Source: Dictyophora rubrovolvata (Eukaryota; Basidiomycota; Agaricomycetes; Phallales; Phallaceae). Taken from it: a DNA stretch of 64,000 nucleotides. The position numbers were made by a program, and so were the translations under genes. This document shows positions 16,435-29,059 of the stretch, in pieces (position 1 is the stretch's first letter; every line of letters starts with the position of its first letter). Under the pieces are notes generated by a model that was not told the origin of the DNA, ran no database searches, and saw only the letters and a list, made by a program, of their open reading frames with translations. The stretch is taken from the NCBI GenBank assembly GCA_029959195.1, contig CP114119.1:3038001-3102000 (forward strand). The letters run 5' to 3'.

Positions 16435-17395
16435 GCCACTGAGCATGTTTCGTTGAAGAAGAAACCCGCTGTGCAACGCTATGGATTAATAGTTTCGTGA
16501 CGACGGCGCACTCGTAAATAATAAAATGCTGTGTTCTGGCATCCGAGTCCAATTTGTGTTTCTAGGTTTATTTGAATTCAGGTGGCAGGTTGCCAAACTC
16601 CGAGTCCTCAGCCGCACTACGGTCGTTCGTCCCACCTCTTCGTCTCTGAACGTCTGAATGCTTTTTGGTCGCACTTTACATTCATTACGAAGTGTCATTA
16701 TTTCTACGAGCCGGACTAAGGAAAATCATGTAAGTCGCGCTCTACCATTTTCAAATTACCCCAGGATTCTTACCATGAGAAAGAGTATCATACCAGACCA
16801 GCATCAAATCCCATTTCGTAAGTCCTCATTTGAAGTAAATATCTCTCAAAATAACTCGTTTGCCTAGGACACCATCTACTTCTATCATTAGTTCTAATTC
16901 TACTCTTGACCAATGGTCTCTTCCACCATCCTCTCCACTTTCACCACTCAACGTACTCAACATAGATATTCGTCCGGGATTGCCTACCTCTTTGCTCGGT
17001 GTCCCAATGCCCAATGCTGCTTCCGCTAGAGGCGGACGCATCGCCGATGTCGACAAAAAACTACCAAGTCCCAGCTTCAGTTCACCTCCCTCCGCCTCGA
17101 CCCTTAACAGGGCCTACGGGATATTTAGTCCTGACAATGATGCGGGCAGTCCCCCATCGCATGCGTATAAAACTCTCACGCCAAATGACATCATTCTACT
17201 CGTGATTGAGCGAAGCGATAACGGTAGTAAACCAAACAATAAGGGGGGGGGGGGGGGGGTTGAAAAGGCGAAGGACTATCGTCGTTTGAAAGGAGGGTCA
17301 TTTCAGGCTGACTATTCTTCAGTAGAATGTATCTTCACATTGGAGGCTTCCAGAAGACTCGGAGTAGCCTCTAGGGTAGTCGGGCGCTGATCGTA
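16435..17395 (+). pseudogene. Truncated, inverted copy of the large Ser/Pro-rich gene
   Basis: A diverged copy of the 5' part of the gene at 25.5-20.2 kb, in opposite orientation. The flank (16435-16720) matches 25760-25480. The coding part starts near 16865 (SASIISSNS-like, SLPPSSPLSPL) and then jumps, after SPSFSSP, to the region around TFDRAYN of the parent, so some 400-odd parental codons are missing. It ends soon after YRRLK with unrelated sequence. A run of 17 G (17243-17259) replaces the parental KPNNKGKEAE region. The ORF that remains open (to 17390) is unlikely to make a functional protein. Confidence 0.75.
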
Positions 17396-17651
17396 CTGAG
17401 TACTGAGATTGAGACTTCAATATCTTCAATATCCAAGCATTTGTACCTCCTGTTCATATACGGTTTGTCACATATGTACACAAGGGTAGATAGGAAAGAT
17501 CAATACATGAAGAAAAGTAAAGACAATTCGTGAGCATTTTATACTAATAAAGTTTTATCCAATATAGATAAATTTATCGCTTAAGATTGACACTGATCGT
17601 TAACTAGGGGAATACAGCCGCCCCCACACCGGGGTAGTTCAACGTCAATGT

Positions 17652-18659
17652 TCAATCCCAGGGCTCTATAATGTGACCGGTAACCAAATTCTCGAATAAT
17701 CTGCTTAACCAGTCGTCGTTGCAGCCGTCGATGAAAGATAAATTGCCATCTGACTTCCGACATAGATCAAAGTCGATCAATCTCCAACGATGCACATGCC
17801 CATGATTTGGGCATATTTTCCCTGACGAGTCCGTTTCCAAATCATTGTTAGCTGACAGGATATTGCTCCATCGAATGTCCATCGGTTCTATACCTAAACG
17901 AGCCATGTCATTAAATAGCTCATACGTCATCCCTACCCAGATCTTAGCTCATATTGAGTTGAGAAAGAATATAGCGCACTGGATAGTAGGGTCAAGGGGC
18001 TCTCGGACGGGAATATTTCCACCTAATTTCTCCAAAACAAGTATTGAAAGTACAGGACCTTGGCCAGGTAATTCTCTCTCATACTTTGCTTCGTTAACGA
18101 CCGGACCTTTATAATTAGCATACTCTTCCTCATCTGACTCATCAGACTCGGAGCCCCAAATCAATACGTGATGGCTATCCGGTAGTCGCGCCTGGAAGAA
18201 CCCATAACATCGAGGGATTGATATACCTTGCAGCTGCTCAAGTTCTTCGTAAAACCAAGCCTCCTGAGCCAGGCTTCCAGACTTTTTCCGTTGTGAGACT
18301 TTAACTACCAATCTTGGCAATTCAGCACCTGTTCCGATCACAGTTACGTCGTGAACTGAACCGACTCTGCCTTCTCCCAGTTGTTCGCCTAGAGATAGCG
18401 TAAGATGTTGGTCGCCAGGCGGAGGTAAATTTGATGGTGGGCGAGGTGGAATACCATCCGGTCTGATAAGGTGATCGAATTTAATTGAGATCTGGTGTCC
18501 TGGTTTGACAGTTCCTCTATGAAAAGTCTGTGCACAGGGTGCTCCATTCTCGGAGACGAGACCGTGGACGGTAATTGAGGAGAATGCGTTGAGGGGCTAT
18601 AAGCATTGGTCATTTATCAGGTGAATGTTGAAGCTCATACTCACTATAGTACACTTCAT
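17652..18659 (-). pseudogene. PKL protein-kinase-like protein, copy 2, frameshifted at the exon 2/3 junction
   Basis: Same three-exon structure as copy 1 (start ATG 18659, MKCTI, then PLNAFSSITVHGLVSE). It carries the glycine loop LGEGRVGSVHDV, VVKVSQ, EAWFYEELEQLQG, LVLEKLGG, IRWSNILSANND and WRLIDFDLC. Compared with copy 1 (GATGACGTATATGAGC) it reads GATGACGTATGAGC at the start of exon 3, a 2-nt loss that puts the last ~90 codons out of frame unless another acceptor is used. Otherwise very close to copy 1, so the break may be recent or an assembly error. Confidence 0.7.
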
Positions 18660-18953
18660 AGTAGGAGGTATGCAGAAGGGACCGGTGCCCAACGTTGCCG
18701 TCAACGACGCGACGCGTTTTCATGGGTTCATGGAACAATACCAACGTCCATGAGCGCTAAGTATATGTCACGCGTCACAATCAGTATTGAGGGTTCCGAT
18801 TAGAGGCGTCTGGACACAAAAGTACTAAAATCCTTGCATGCGAACGGCCGTATGAATAAGTTTCCTGTTTAATACAATATCACCTTTTCAAACCAAGATA
18901 CAAGTTACGTTTATACTGCAAATTACACGACATTAATCATTTCAAACTGTTCT

Positions 18954-19382
18954 TCAATCAAGCTTAGGTTTTTGCCCGCAAGGTTTCTCTTTTCGTGGCA
19001 TCAAAGGCCCTTCTGACAACCTCCTCCTTTTATTCGGACTGGGCACGCCTGCGGGAGATTTTGATTCTCTGGCCAGAGTGGGTGCATGGATGAAGGTGGA
19101 ATTCCTAGATGTCGGGGACAAGTTCGCTAGGGTATTCACGGTCTGAGTGACTTTCTTTGCCAATGGAGTCAGTTTCAGGTATTGAGCAACGCAACCCCGT
19201 ATTCGACCACCATTACTGCCAAAACGAAGAAACAAAAAACAAGAATTAAGCAATCGGTGGCCATGGCTCGAGCGAAGAAGATCCCCCCGAATTTTAATAA
19301 CCGATCTCGCCTGTGCCTTAGGTTGCGTACTTGTACCGACACTTTCGGTAATGTTCGTCAGTTTCAAGTATCCATTTTCCAT
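18954..19382 (-). CDS. Hypothetical basic protein fragment (unresolved)
   Basis: A 142-codon open frame whose last ~80 residues look protein-like: LTPLAKKVTQTVNTLANLS, SPAGVPSPNKRRRLSEGP, and a Lys/Pro-rich end. KRRRL could be a nuclear localisation signal. Exon structure upstream is not resolved; a different frame at about 19350-19420 (DVNIDGKWILETDEHYRK) also looks coding, so this may be the last exon of a spliced gene. No family recognised. Confidence 0.3.
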   Translation of the reverse strand: MENGYLKLTNITESVGTSTQPKAQARSVIKIRGDLLRSSHGHRLLNSCFLFLRFGSNGGRIRGCVAQYLKLTPLAKKVTQTVNTLANLSPTSRNSTFIHAPTLARESKSPAGVPSPNKRRRLSEGPLMPRKEKPCGQKPKLD

Positions 19383-19453
19383 CTATGTTCACGTCACTCA
19401 GTACATCTAAGAACCAATATTTTCCCCGTCAGAAAACAGACTCACTGGGATTA

Positions 19454-19678
19454 CTGACTAAGCTCCAGCCTATGATACACACTCAGTACAGCGTTCTGGG
19501 CGTTCACAGCATACTTATGCAATAAGATTGCCATAGCGGTCAAAAATGAACTGAGTAGAAAGGCGTGGATTCGCCCAGGTGTGCCGTAGGGTTCTTCGTG
19601 CGCAGATTTCGGTCCATATCGGTATGGTTTCATGAGACGGCTCATGCGATAAATGTTGAGTTGATTGACCAGCCCCAT
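19454..19678 (-). CDS. Small hypothetical protein with one membrane segment
   Basis: Open frame of up to 75 aa; a downstream Met would give about 64 aa (MSRLMKPYRYGPKSAHEEPYG). A hydrophobic stretch IHAFLLSSFLTAMAILL could span a membrane. The acidic/basic N-terminus plus one helix is a common layout for small organelle-membrane proteins, but no family is recognised. An upstream frame (19682-19848) is in phase but separated by a stop. Confidence 0.3.
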
Positions 19679-20156
19679 GTCCTAGATTCCTTCATGGATA
19701 ATACGCGAGATAACGAGTACACGAGACGGGGTCGTATGGGCATATGAGCTGTCGGACTCAGGTAATCCGGATGCAAGAGAACGAGGCGATCTTGTAGAGG
19801 ACATCATTGAAATAGGAGAGAAAAGATCCAATATAGCGTCGTCGAGAAAGTAACTTACATATATAATGACCCTTAATAAATGTAAAATCGTTGACGGATA
19901 GATGATTTGCCCTTTCTGGTAGTTGATCTTATTCAATTTGAATTCGCTGTCCAGTGTGCGCATTGAACAACAATAATTCTTTTATTCACAGAAAGAGGTA
20001 TGTTTGGATAACAAAAGGAAATTAGAAAGATTGTCTGAATGTGTATGGTAGAGTAATAATTAATGGTGCGTTTGGGGAAGGACGGGAGACAAAGCGTATA
20101 CGTATGTACATATTCGTTAATGGGCTGGCGCTGGTGGCCTGGACAGGGAATTTGAA

Positions 20157-23100
20157 TCAGTTGAGCTGATCTCTTCGCAACCTGAGCTTCTTCACACGCA
20201 TCATTAATTCCTAAAGGAATGGAATAAAACAAAGAAAAAGATCAGCACAATCCAGTGCGACAAACTAAACTACCTTAAAGCGTACCTCAAGCTCTACAAC
20301 ACCCATTCGTCCCGCCCTAACATCCTCCCTCATACCCGCTTCAATGCTTTCCAAAACTTCTCCAAACAAATCACGATACTTGACTCCGAAAAAGTTGGTT
20401 AGTTTGGCCGCGCGACGACGACGCGCCTTGAACATATCGGCACGTCCTTCAGCTTCTGTGCGGGGCGCATTATAATACCCGGGTATATCGGCCAAGCCCT
20501 TAGAGAAGCTAGTAGCGGTTGTTCCAACACTGAGAGTGCTGACTGAAGAAAGCGTTGATGTTCCACTTAATGTCGAAACGAGAGATAGAGTCGAAGTTCG
20601 GGAAGGCAACGACCGACGACGACTCAGCGAAGGTGAATGAGACGGCTCTCCTCTCGTTGAGTGGGGAGCGTTGGGAGACCCAGATCCAGGCGTAAGTTGA
20701 GTTGGTGTGGCTAGTGCATCTTCATTCTGTTTGGTTTTATAACTCGATTCGCCGTAATCTTCATCGTCGCTGTCGTCGCTGTCATACTCTCTGTCTTCAT
20801 ATTGAGATCCGTATCCGTATCCCAAGCCCATCCGAGAAGTAGTGTGTGGAGGCGGAAGATACTGACGAAGCTCTGCAAGGGACGCTTTGTCGTCCTGAAC
20901 CAAAAAAATGTTTATCGCTAACCCTACAAGTGTATGAACTGGCACTGACCTTATCGACGATATCCCCCAGAGATATTAATGACTGCCGATACTGCATGTA
21001 GACGGATGATTTGATTGACCCATTGTCCGGATCGAAAGGATTACGTTCACCAAGCATTGTGGAATCTACATTTTCAGTATCGTCTCGAAGACGGCCACCG
21101 ACAGGCATACCTTGACCAAACGCGAGAAGGGGCTTGTTGGAGTCGCCGCTTCCCCGTCGTCGGGATGGATGTGAGGAACTATCATCGTGCCTCGGGCCTG
21201 CTGGATCAGAAGGTGTAAACAAGAACGGCAGCGGCGTAAAGTCTCTTCCAGCTTTAGGTCTTGACAGTTGCGAACGACCCAATGAGCCGCCGGACGTTTC
21301 CAACGTATATAGGTGAGTGTAAGCATCACCTGAACCCATTGCGCTACCGATATGTTTCGATTTGCCTTTGTACGACGAATCCACGTTTCCCTTTAGTTGC
21401 GTTCTCTTTTGAGAGGAATATGAAGTTAGAGAGGTGGGAGAAACCAGTGGACGGTCCGGCGAGTTGGGTGCCGTATTCGACGCAGCTCGTGTATGAACTA
21501 GATATAAGCCAGACGGAGGACGTGTTCCAAACATCTATTTAGATAATGGTGAACAATTGAGCCGTAGACTGAGAAAAGTAAACCACACCTGCTCCATCTT
21601 TACACCCCTTTTAACATGCCTAATACGCTCCTTTGAATCAAGATCATCCCTCTTCCTGTCGATCTCTTCATAGCCGGGCAACGCTGCGCTAGAACTGCTT
21701 CGTCGTCTCCTCATCCAAAGTGGTTTTTTATGATTATTGACCGATACATCTCCAAGAGCAAAAGCAGGTAAATCGCCGTCCTTGAAAGCGTAAGAATCGC
21801 CCAGGACCAGTTCCACAGGCACAGAATCGCCCAAGAATCGATGCAGCTTCGCGAGTTTATCCATCTTTTTACGCTTTTCTTGCTCATATGTCGCAACCTG
21901 AGATTTTTGAGCGTAGGGATGAAAGTCGTCCGGAGATGTAGAAGTTGTTTGAATACTTAAGAGAGATGCAAGCGATGGAGCAAGAGATGTCGTCGAAGGC
22001 GCACGATGGATGGTAAGATTCTGCCCAGGAGTTAACGAAGACGCTTCTAGCGATGCGTTGCCCGTCGTTTTTGCCATGGGGTCAGACTTCAACACCATAG
22101 GTGACAGGGGTATAGCGGAAAGAGGCGATGGGGAAAGAGGAGAGTACGGTGTGGCCGAATTTTGTTGTATTTCAGGTGTCGCATTTGTACCGAAACTTCC
22201 CTGTTCTCTCTTCTCCCGGCGTTGAAGTGCCTCGTCCCGATCAACAACGCTTATCGGACTCTCAATGTCGTCATCTCCTAAATCCATAAAGCTTTCGGGA
22301 GAATCAGAGCGAGTTAAAATACGCGGATGGCGCTGTTTATTCTTCTTATCTTGTTCTTGTGGTCCCGAAGATGCGACGGGTGGTGGAACGAAAGTAGCCG
22401 GTCCAACAGGTGCACGATGAGTTTTATCTCTACTCTTTCCTTTCGCTTTCGAATTTGAGGCAGTAGTTTCAGAAGGATAAGCTACAAGATTGTTAATCCC
22501 AAATCCGCTATCAAAAAGCGTTAGAATACGCACCGGAAAGTGGAGAGGTAGGTGTGGTATTAAGGGGCGATAAAGTAACCTTTATTTCTACTTTATCTTC
22601 CGAATTAGAGCTCTGGGAGGACGGGTAAGATGTCAAGTGGTAGAGTGAAGATTTCGATAAAGAGAAACTAACAAGAGAGAGAGTATGAGGCTTCGTGGGA
22701 GCTTGAGACGCCGATGCAGCTTTGTTGTCGGGGCGTGAACGTAATTCATTCTCTCGTTCCTGGGCGGCCCTTTCCCTTTCTTTATCAGTCAATTTAGGAG
22801 AAGAAGTCGAATTTAAACTTGAATGGCCTTCTTTCAGTTGTTCATTCGTATCAATGCGTAAGAAAGAAACCGAATCTATGTTTCGTGATGCCGTTGATTT
22901 TGCACCACCCGCGGCCACGTTTGGGTCTACGCTCGGAAATTAGTTTAGATTTTTTTTTTAAAAAAAAGCGGATAGAAACTTCACCAAAAGGATTGGAGTT
23001 TTGGAATAATTCTGGATCAATTCTCAAACGAGGAGGAGAGGTTGTCAAAGGTGGTAGTACGGGCGGCGGGGAAGATGGTGAAACGATTGGAGAGCGTGCA

Positions 23101-25482
23101 TTCGATGACTGAACATTCTTTTCGTCATTCGGTAATTGTCCGTCACGTAAACGCTGATGCCCTTCTTGTCTCAAGTATGCACCAACAGCCTTCCCTGGAG
23201 CGAGAGAAAACGATAGATCCGAGGGAGGTCCATTTCCTAAACCTCGTGGGGTTGCAGCATTGGTAGGTGCAGAGGAATCGAGTGACGCAGACGACATAAG
23301 CGATGTGAGAATGGGCTCCGATGAAGAACAGTTAGCCGGAAACGGCTCTTCTTTCAAACGACGATAGTCTTGAACCTTTTCAGCTTCCTTTCCCTTATTG
23401 TTTGGCTTGCTACCGTCGTCGCTTCGCTCGACTTCATCAACCACAAACTCGCTCGTGACTGGAGTGGAGTGACGTCGTTTAGGTTGAATCGTCATGAGAG
23501 TATTATACGCACGCGACGAGAGACTGCCCGGGTCATTGTCACGACTTAAGATCTCGTTGTAGGCCCTGTCAAAAGTAGAAGCGAGCTCGTTATTGGGGTT
23601 CACGCCGGCGTAATGATGATTCTGTGCAGCAGGACTACGAGCCCCGCTATCCGCCCACGCTGAAGCTTGAGTCTCTTCCTTCCTATTAGTCCGTGTATAA
23701 TCTTCACCGTCCCGACTTGGTGGCGAATCGTTCATTCCCCTTTCCCTGCCCTTCTGTTGGCGAGGTTGATTATGAAGTAAGGTGCCTAATGAATTTGAAT
23801 TTGAATTGAAAGGAGAAGCCGACACTGAGGCAGCATGGTGATGATGGTGATGATGACGACGATAATTGCGAGAGGGAGGAGCGTAATTCGAATGAAGACC
23901 CAATCCAGCCCCTTGTCCAGGAACCAACGCCGTCCCGCCGATGAACTCCACATGACCTACAACACGCGGCTCCTCGCCTAAAACTTTGACTAGTTTACGA
24001 TGCTTCTTTATCAAGTCTTGTCGAGCGGCAGGGTCAAGGTTGTTAGTCGTTGGCGGGAGAGGAAGAGGGACCGGGAGTGGAATCAGCTGAGACGACAAGG
24101 GAAGGATGGGTGGAGAAGACGACGGTGAAGAGCTGCTAGTGGGATGAGTGTGAGATTTATGCTTTGCAGTCTTTTTGGGATGTTTTAGTATTGAAGATTT
24201 GGGTAGTGTAGCTGGTGCGGAGGGATGCGTCGGAGATGAGGATGTACTACGTATGTTGTTACTACTGTTAGACTTGTCATTTGACGAGGTATCGTCGGAA
24301 TTGATGTGCCGGAATAAATCTTTCTTCTTGGACGACCTGTCCTTATCTTTGTCGCGCAAGAACATCTTCCATGTATTTGAGGCGGCAGGGGAAGCTGAAG
24401 TGGATACGGATGAACCGGGAATAATGACGACGCCTCCGCCGAAAGGAACGTTTAAGCCAGGACTAGGAGGCGGCAAGGCTTGATAGTTGGTATCGTCACT
24501 CGACGGATCAACAAAAGTTGGGAGCATAGACGAGGCAGATGCAACACTACGTATGCTTCCTGACTGCTTGTGCCTGAAAAGACCGCCCGCAACATTACGC
24601 TTCGGAGGTGCAGGATACATGGAATTAGAATTAATGACCGGAGTAATTGCGTCATCAAGGGTATCTTCGAGGTCGATAAAGCTGTCCCTTGGAGGGAAAG
24701 TTGCCAAGTTGGACTGGGAGTGAAACCTGGAATGGGTCACTATAGGTGACGGGGATGCAGAAGCGGAGCTGGAGCGTTGGGCGAGACCGGATGATGATGA
24801 TCGTTTGTGGTTCAGCATCAACAGTGGAGGGACGATACGTTTGTGCTGTCTTGTCTTCGGAACGGACGGAGAATCAGAAGCGTAGCCCTCAGGTCTCTCG
24901 CGCCACGATGCCCTTTCTCTTTCTCCGCCCCTGTGCATTGGACCCTCATTATCAGACTGCGACTGCTCCGGTTCAAAATCAGATGGTAACGCAAATTGGA
25001 TAGTTTCCGGAGACGACAAGTCAGCTGATGGGGCAGGCGACAGCGGAGAGTGAGGCGAACTGAGGCCAGAACTTGGGAGTTTGTTGTTGACATGGGCGAT
25101 GTGACGACCTCTGGCAGATGTAGCATTGGGCATCGGGACACTGAGCAAAGAGGTAGGTGATCCGGGACGAATGTCTACGGGGAGATCTGTGGGTGGGGAC
25201 GCAGTGTGGTGACTGTTGAGTGGTGAAAGTGGAGAGGACGGTGGAAGAGACCAATCAAGATTAGAATTAGAACTAATGATAGAAGCAGATGGTATCCTAG
25301 GCAAACGAGTTATTTTGAGAGATATTTACTTCAAAAATGAGGACGTACGAAATGGGATTTGATGCTGGTCTGGGGTGATATTTTTTTTCTCATGGTAAGA
25401 ATTCTGGGGTAATTTGATAATGGGAGAGCGCGACTTACATGACCTTCCTTCGTACATCTCCAGTTCGTGGAAATGACGACAT
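20157..25482 (-). CDS. Large Ser/Pro-rich, mostly disordered conserved fungal protein
   Basis: Six exons from the first long one join in phase: about 25301-22985, 22926-22534, 22481-21589, 21534-20950, 20894-20286, 20210-20157, giving about 1.6 k residues. A short 5' exon (ATG 25482, MSSFPRTGDVRRKV) probably precedes them, but the frame across 25450-25300 (which includes an A8 run) did not resolve by hand. The N-terminal ~1000 residues are low-complexity Ser/Pro/Asn-rich with a His run (about 23850). More conserved-looking parts are EKRKKMDKLAKLHRFLGDSVPVEL (two motifs, exon 3) and KLTNFFGVKYRDLFGEVLESIE with a basic C-terminus (VKKLRLRRDQLN). No catalytic domain is visible; a scaffold role would be a guess. 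A truncated copy lies at 16.4-17.4 kb. Confidence 0.65.
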
Positions 25483-26850
25483 TTTAAAATGCAAAGCACG
25501 ACCAAAAAAGCGTTCAGAGACGAAAGCAAGGGCGACCTTACAAGAGTGTATAAACTAATAACGCGGGTTACGTTGCGGCTTGCGGAGTTTGGCAACCGGC
25601 CACCTGAATTCAAATAAACCTGGTAATTCAAATTGGACTCGGATGGCAGAACAGCCATTTTATTATTTAACCAGTGCGCCGTCGTCGTCGCGAAACTATA
25701 CACTATTAATACATAGCGTTGTACAGCGGATTTCTTCAACGAAACACGAACTAGAGCTCAATTTACACGCCTGACAAACATGTCTGCAATGACTCAAAGT
25801 ACATAATAATATGTATGCCACGGCCATGGGCTATTACGCGCACACATCAAGATCAAAATCTTTAGCATCGCCGAGGCGAGCCAACAGATGTCTGTCATTT
25901 TACGGAATCAAGATCATCACCGACAATTTCTTCGCATGCGCAAATGTACATGACTTTTGTTGGTAACGAAGGCATCAGTGTATATACGGTTAGATGCTTT
26001 CGACAGCTCCGAACTTGAAGTTGAAAATGAAGACTTCCTATTTGGATTCTGTACTTATTTAATAATTAATCCGGCCCAGTCGTCCGAGTGGACCGAGTCC
26101 GCACAAGTCACGCGGAGGGCATGTATAAATCTCTATCCCCTGGCTAAAAAAAGCCTGTTCCTCGATATCGTGTGTCACTCAAATTCCAATCGGGACACGC
26201 ATCTAGTTCTACTACATCTTAGACTCTTATCAAAGAGTAGAGAATCGACGGTACGTTCACCAGCGCCATCGACCCTATAACCGAGACATAATAAAGATTC
26301 ACATTGGTTTAGCATAAAGTTTCTGACATTGAGATAATCCAGTGGAAGAAGAGTGCTGTCATATTGACCAAATATATTTGCACGCAGCCCGAGCTCCGTC
26401 GAACACGTAGCGTCGTTATGACCACTGGTGGTACCGCAACAAGCCTGAGCTTCGACGTGTACATGAAAAATAACTTCCTCTCAACGTGTTTTCCTCGATC
26501 ACTCTTCACGGTCTCGTCTCCGAGAATGGAACTGTTAAACCAGGACTTGACGTCTCAGTTGAAGTCGAAGATTGAAGATGAGTATAAAAACGATGATGGG
26601 TAATTATGAAGGTAATATTCTGTCACCAATGCATACTCGGTCTATTTGACACAGCAGCCGATCAACGTTCAACGACCACAGTCTGGCCAGCGTGGCGAAT
26701 ATCAACTCCCGCATAGCTTAGCCCAGCGAGAGCCGCATGGACTTCTCCGTGATCCCATTGTGTGAGAGGCGACAAAATTTAGCAAAAAAAACATAATAAG
26801 CTTTCCGTCCGTGCAGAAGCCGAGATGGCATTCAAAGAAATAAAGTTGAC
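23290..26850 (-). repeat. Right arm of inverted segmental duplication (partner 16070-17395)
   Basis: Read on the minus strand, the order is block A (26850-26640), flank (25760-25480), start of the Ser/Pro-rich gene (25480 on), up to about 23290. This is the same order as 16070-17395 on the plus strand. Beyond it both arms carry PKL genes (28713-27685 and 14790-15805), so the duplicated unit may be larger. The left arm is shorter because of deletions. Confidence 0.65.
26385..26600 (+). pseudogene. 5' fragment of a PKL kinase-like gene (copy 4)
   Basis: Shares gagctccgtcgaacacgtag, the cgtgtacatgaaaaat stretch and tctcgtctccgagaatgga with the upstream and exon 2 start of copy 3 (27640-27830). 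It stops after the exon 2 start (ACTGTTAAACCAGGAC...). It is a partial tandem duplicate of the copy 3 leader. Confidence 0.6.
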
Positions 26851-27684
26851 TCCAAAGCTGTGACGATGATGTATACAAACTAGCGGAAACAACAGGACGC
26901 TGAGGAACGCTCACCAGGTTTTAACCTCCACTACGGCCCCATTATCATGGGCAACGGCGGAACGGATCAATAAAAAATCGGGATATCCCGAGTTAGTTCG
27001 ACGGCCTGGGTTTTTGTGCGTCAGAGGATAAGTTCTGGCATTATCTCCAACACCCAAGGGAGGGTAGCGCATCTAAAAAGGAAATAAACACTCATCCGAT
27101 GATATGTCATACAGGCAGACCTTAAGCAGACCATTCATAGATTCTATTGCCCGAATAAGGACCTCTCTTTGAACACTTGGTTCACTGTTCATTTTTGGAA
27201 TTACGGAAGCTCTGTTGATATCGTGTGTGTACCATGCAGCAAGAGGCCGTCGACCTGCTGCTGAGCTAGGGGGAGTGGTATGCATTGGGCGAGCGGGATG
27301 GTCCGTGTGGTATTTGCCGGGCAGCTGGACTGTCTTGCTGAATGTTAGGGTGCCTTGTATAGCGCACCAAGTTCCTCCAAACGTTAATGCACACCGGGAC
27401 GCAGTCCACTGAACTGTGATTCGATGCTTGTAGTGAATTTAGTCGGTAAACCGGCAAGGACGGTTTTGTGTGCGCCTTTGGGGATGGTATGTTCCGTCGC
27501 CTGCAATGACTGCAAGTACTACATCTAGGTATGTGGTGGAAAGATGTGGAAAGACGAGTAGCGACGAGTAGCGCCGAGAGGAGGAGAGTATTCATCATCT
27601 CGGGCGCTTAAACTCAATCGTAAGACATGTCCGAGTTCCGTCGAACACGTAGCGCAGCATCGTTATAACCACGTCGGGCACCGT
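26601..27684. other. Accessory spacer with short open frames, no recognised gene
   Basis: Contains the duplicated block A (26640-26850). Two minus-strand frames, 27285-27073 (AAGRRPLAAWYTHDINRASVI) and 27598-27266 (MMNTLLLSALLVATRLSTS, signal-peptide-like), look somewhat protein-like but have no recognised domain. They may be relics. Nothing else is supportable. Confidence 0.3.
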
Positions 27685-28713
27685 TGGTACTACGGTGAGC
27701 GTGAGCTTTGATGTGTACATGATAAATGATTGACTTCCATAGCGTCCCAACGCGTTTTCCTCAATCACCGTCCTAGGTCTCGTCTCCGAGAATGGAACAT
27801 CTCGTGCACAGACTTTCCACAGAGGAACTGTTAAACCAGGACATCAGATCTCGATTGGATTTGATTGCCTTGTCAGATCGGATGATATTCCACCTCGCCC
27901 GCCATCAAATTTGCCTCCACCTGGCGATCAACATCTTACGCTATCTCTAGGCGAACAACCTGGAGAAAACAGAGTCGGTCCGGTTCACGGCGTAACTGTG
28001 ACGTGAACAGGTGTTGAGCTGCCGAGATTGGTGGTTAAAGTCTCACAACGGAAGAAATCTCGAAGTATGGCTCAGGAGGCTTGGTTTTATGAAGAACTTG
28101 AGCAGCTGCAAGGTGTATCAATTCCTCAATGTTATGGATTCTTTCAGGCACGACCACCGGATAGCTATCGCGTATTGACATAAGACTTTGAGTCTGATGA
28201 GTCCGAAGATAAAGATAAGTCCGAGATAAAGATGGGACTAAAAATAGAGAAGAGTATGAAGATGAAGTTAATTATGAAGGCTTGGTCATTGACGAAGAAA
28301 GTTATGAGAAAGAATTACCTGGCCAAGGTCGTGTAATTTCAATGCTTGTCTTGGAGAAGTTAGGTGGAAATATTCCCGTCGGAGAGCCTCTTGATCCTAC
28401 TATCAAGTGCGCTATATTCTTTTTTTTTTTGACTGGATATTGGCTAAATCTGTATAGGGATGGCGTATATGAGCTATTTAATGACATGGCTCGTTTGGGT
28501 ATAGAACCGGAGGGCATTCGATGGAGCAATATCCTGTCAGCTAATGATGATTTTGAAACGGACTCGTCAGGGAAAATATGTCCAAATCATGGGCATATGC
28601 ATCGTTAGAGATTGATCTATGTCGGAAGTCAGATGGCAAGTTATATCTCATTGACGTTTAGAACGACGACTGGTCAAGCATATTATTCGAGTATTGTGGA
28701 GCCCTGGGATTGA
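27685..28713 (+). pseudogene. PKL protein-kinase-like protein, copy 3, broken
   Basis: Matches copies 1 and 2 along their length: start region near 27690, exon 2 from about 27760 (SVSENG-type leader), ELPRLVVKVS at about 28015, EAWFYEELEQLQG, LVLEKLGGNIPVGEPLDP (28340-28405), exon 3 DGVYELFNDMARLGIEP and IRWSNILSAND (28458-28550), ending GAGCCCTGGGATTGA at 28713. Several frame changes, a duplicated acidic insert (about 28200-28270) and a stop with a deletion where WRLVDFDL should follow GHMHR (about 28605) make it non-functional. Confidence 0.75.
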
Positions 28714-29059
28714 CTCTACGGCGGTGAGGGCAGTGGTGTTCCCCTAACCAACTAAGGATAACTGAGTGTCAATCTCAAAGTGTAAGTTTATCTAAATCAT
28801 TAAACTGAAATCATTGAATAGAAATTTTACTGGAATAAAAGCTGCACAAATTCTCCTTACTTTTCTTCGTGCATAGATCTTTCTTCACAAATGCATGAAA
28901 AGTCTCGATCTCAGTGCTGTACTTCGAGTCTTCTGCAGGCCTCCGATGCGAAGACGCACTCTATCGGTTGTAGCCCTAGATGGTCTTAAGATAGGACAAA
29001 ATACAAATCAGGCACTGGGATGCTGTTTTATTTGACTGTGCAAACATTGCTTTACGGGA
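28714..29059. other. Spacer, no gene seen
   Basis: About 350 bp, AT-rich near the kinase 3' end. No open frame of note and no repeat recognised. Confidence 0.3.
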
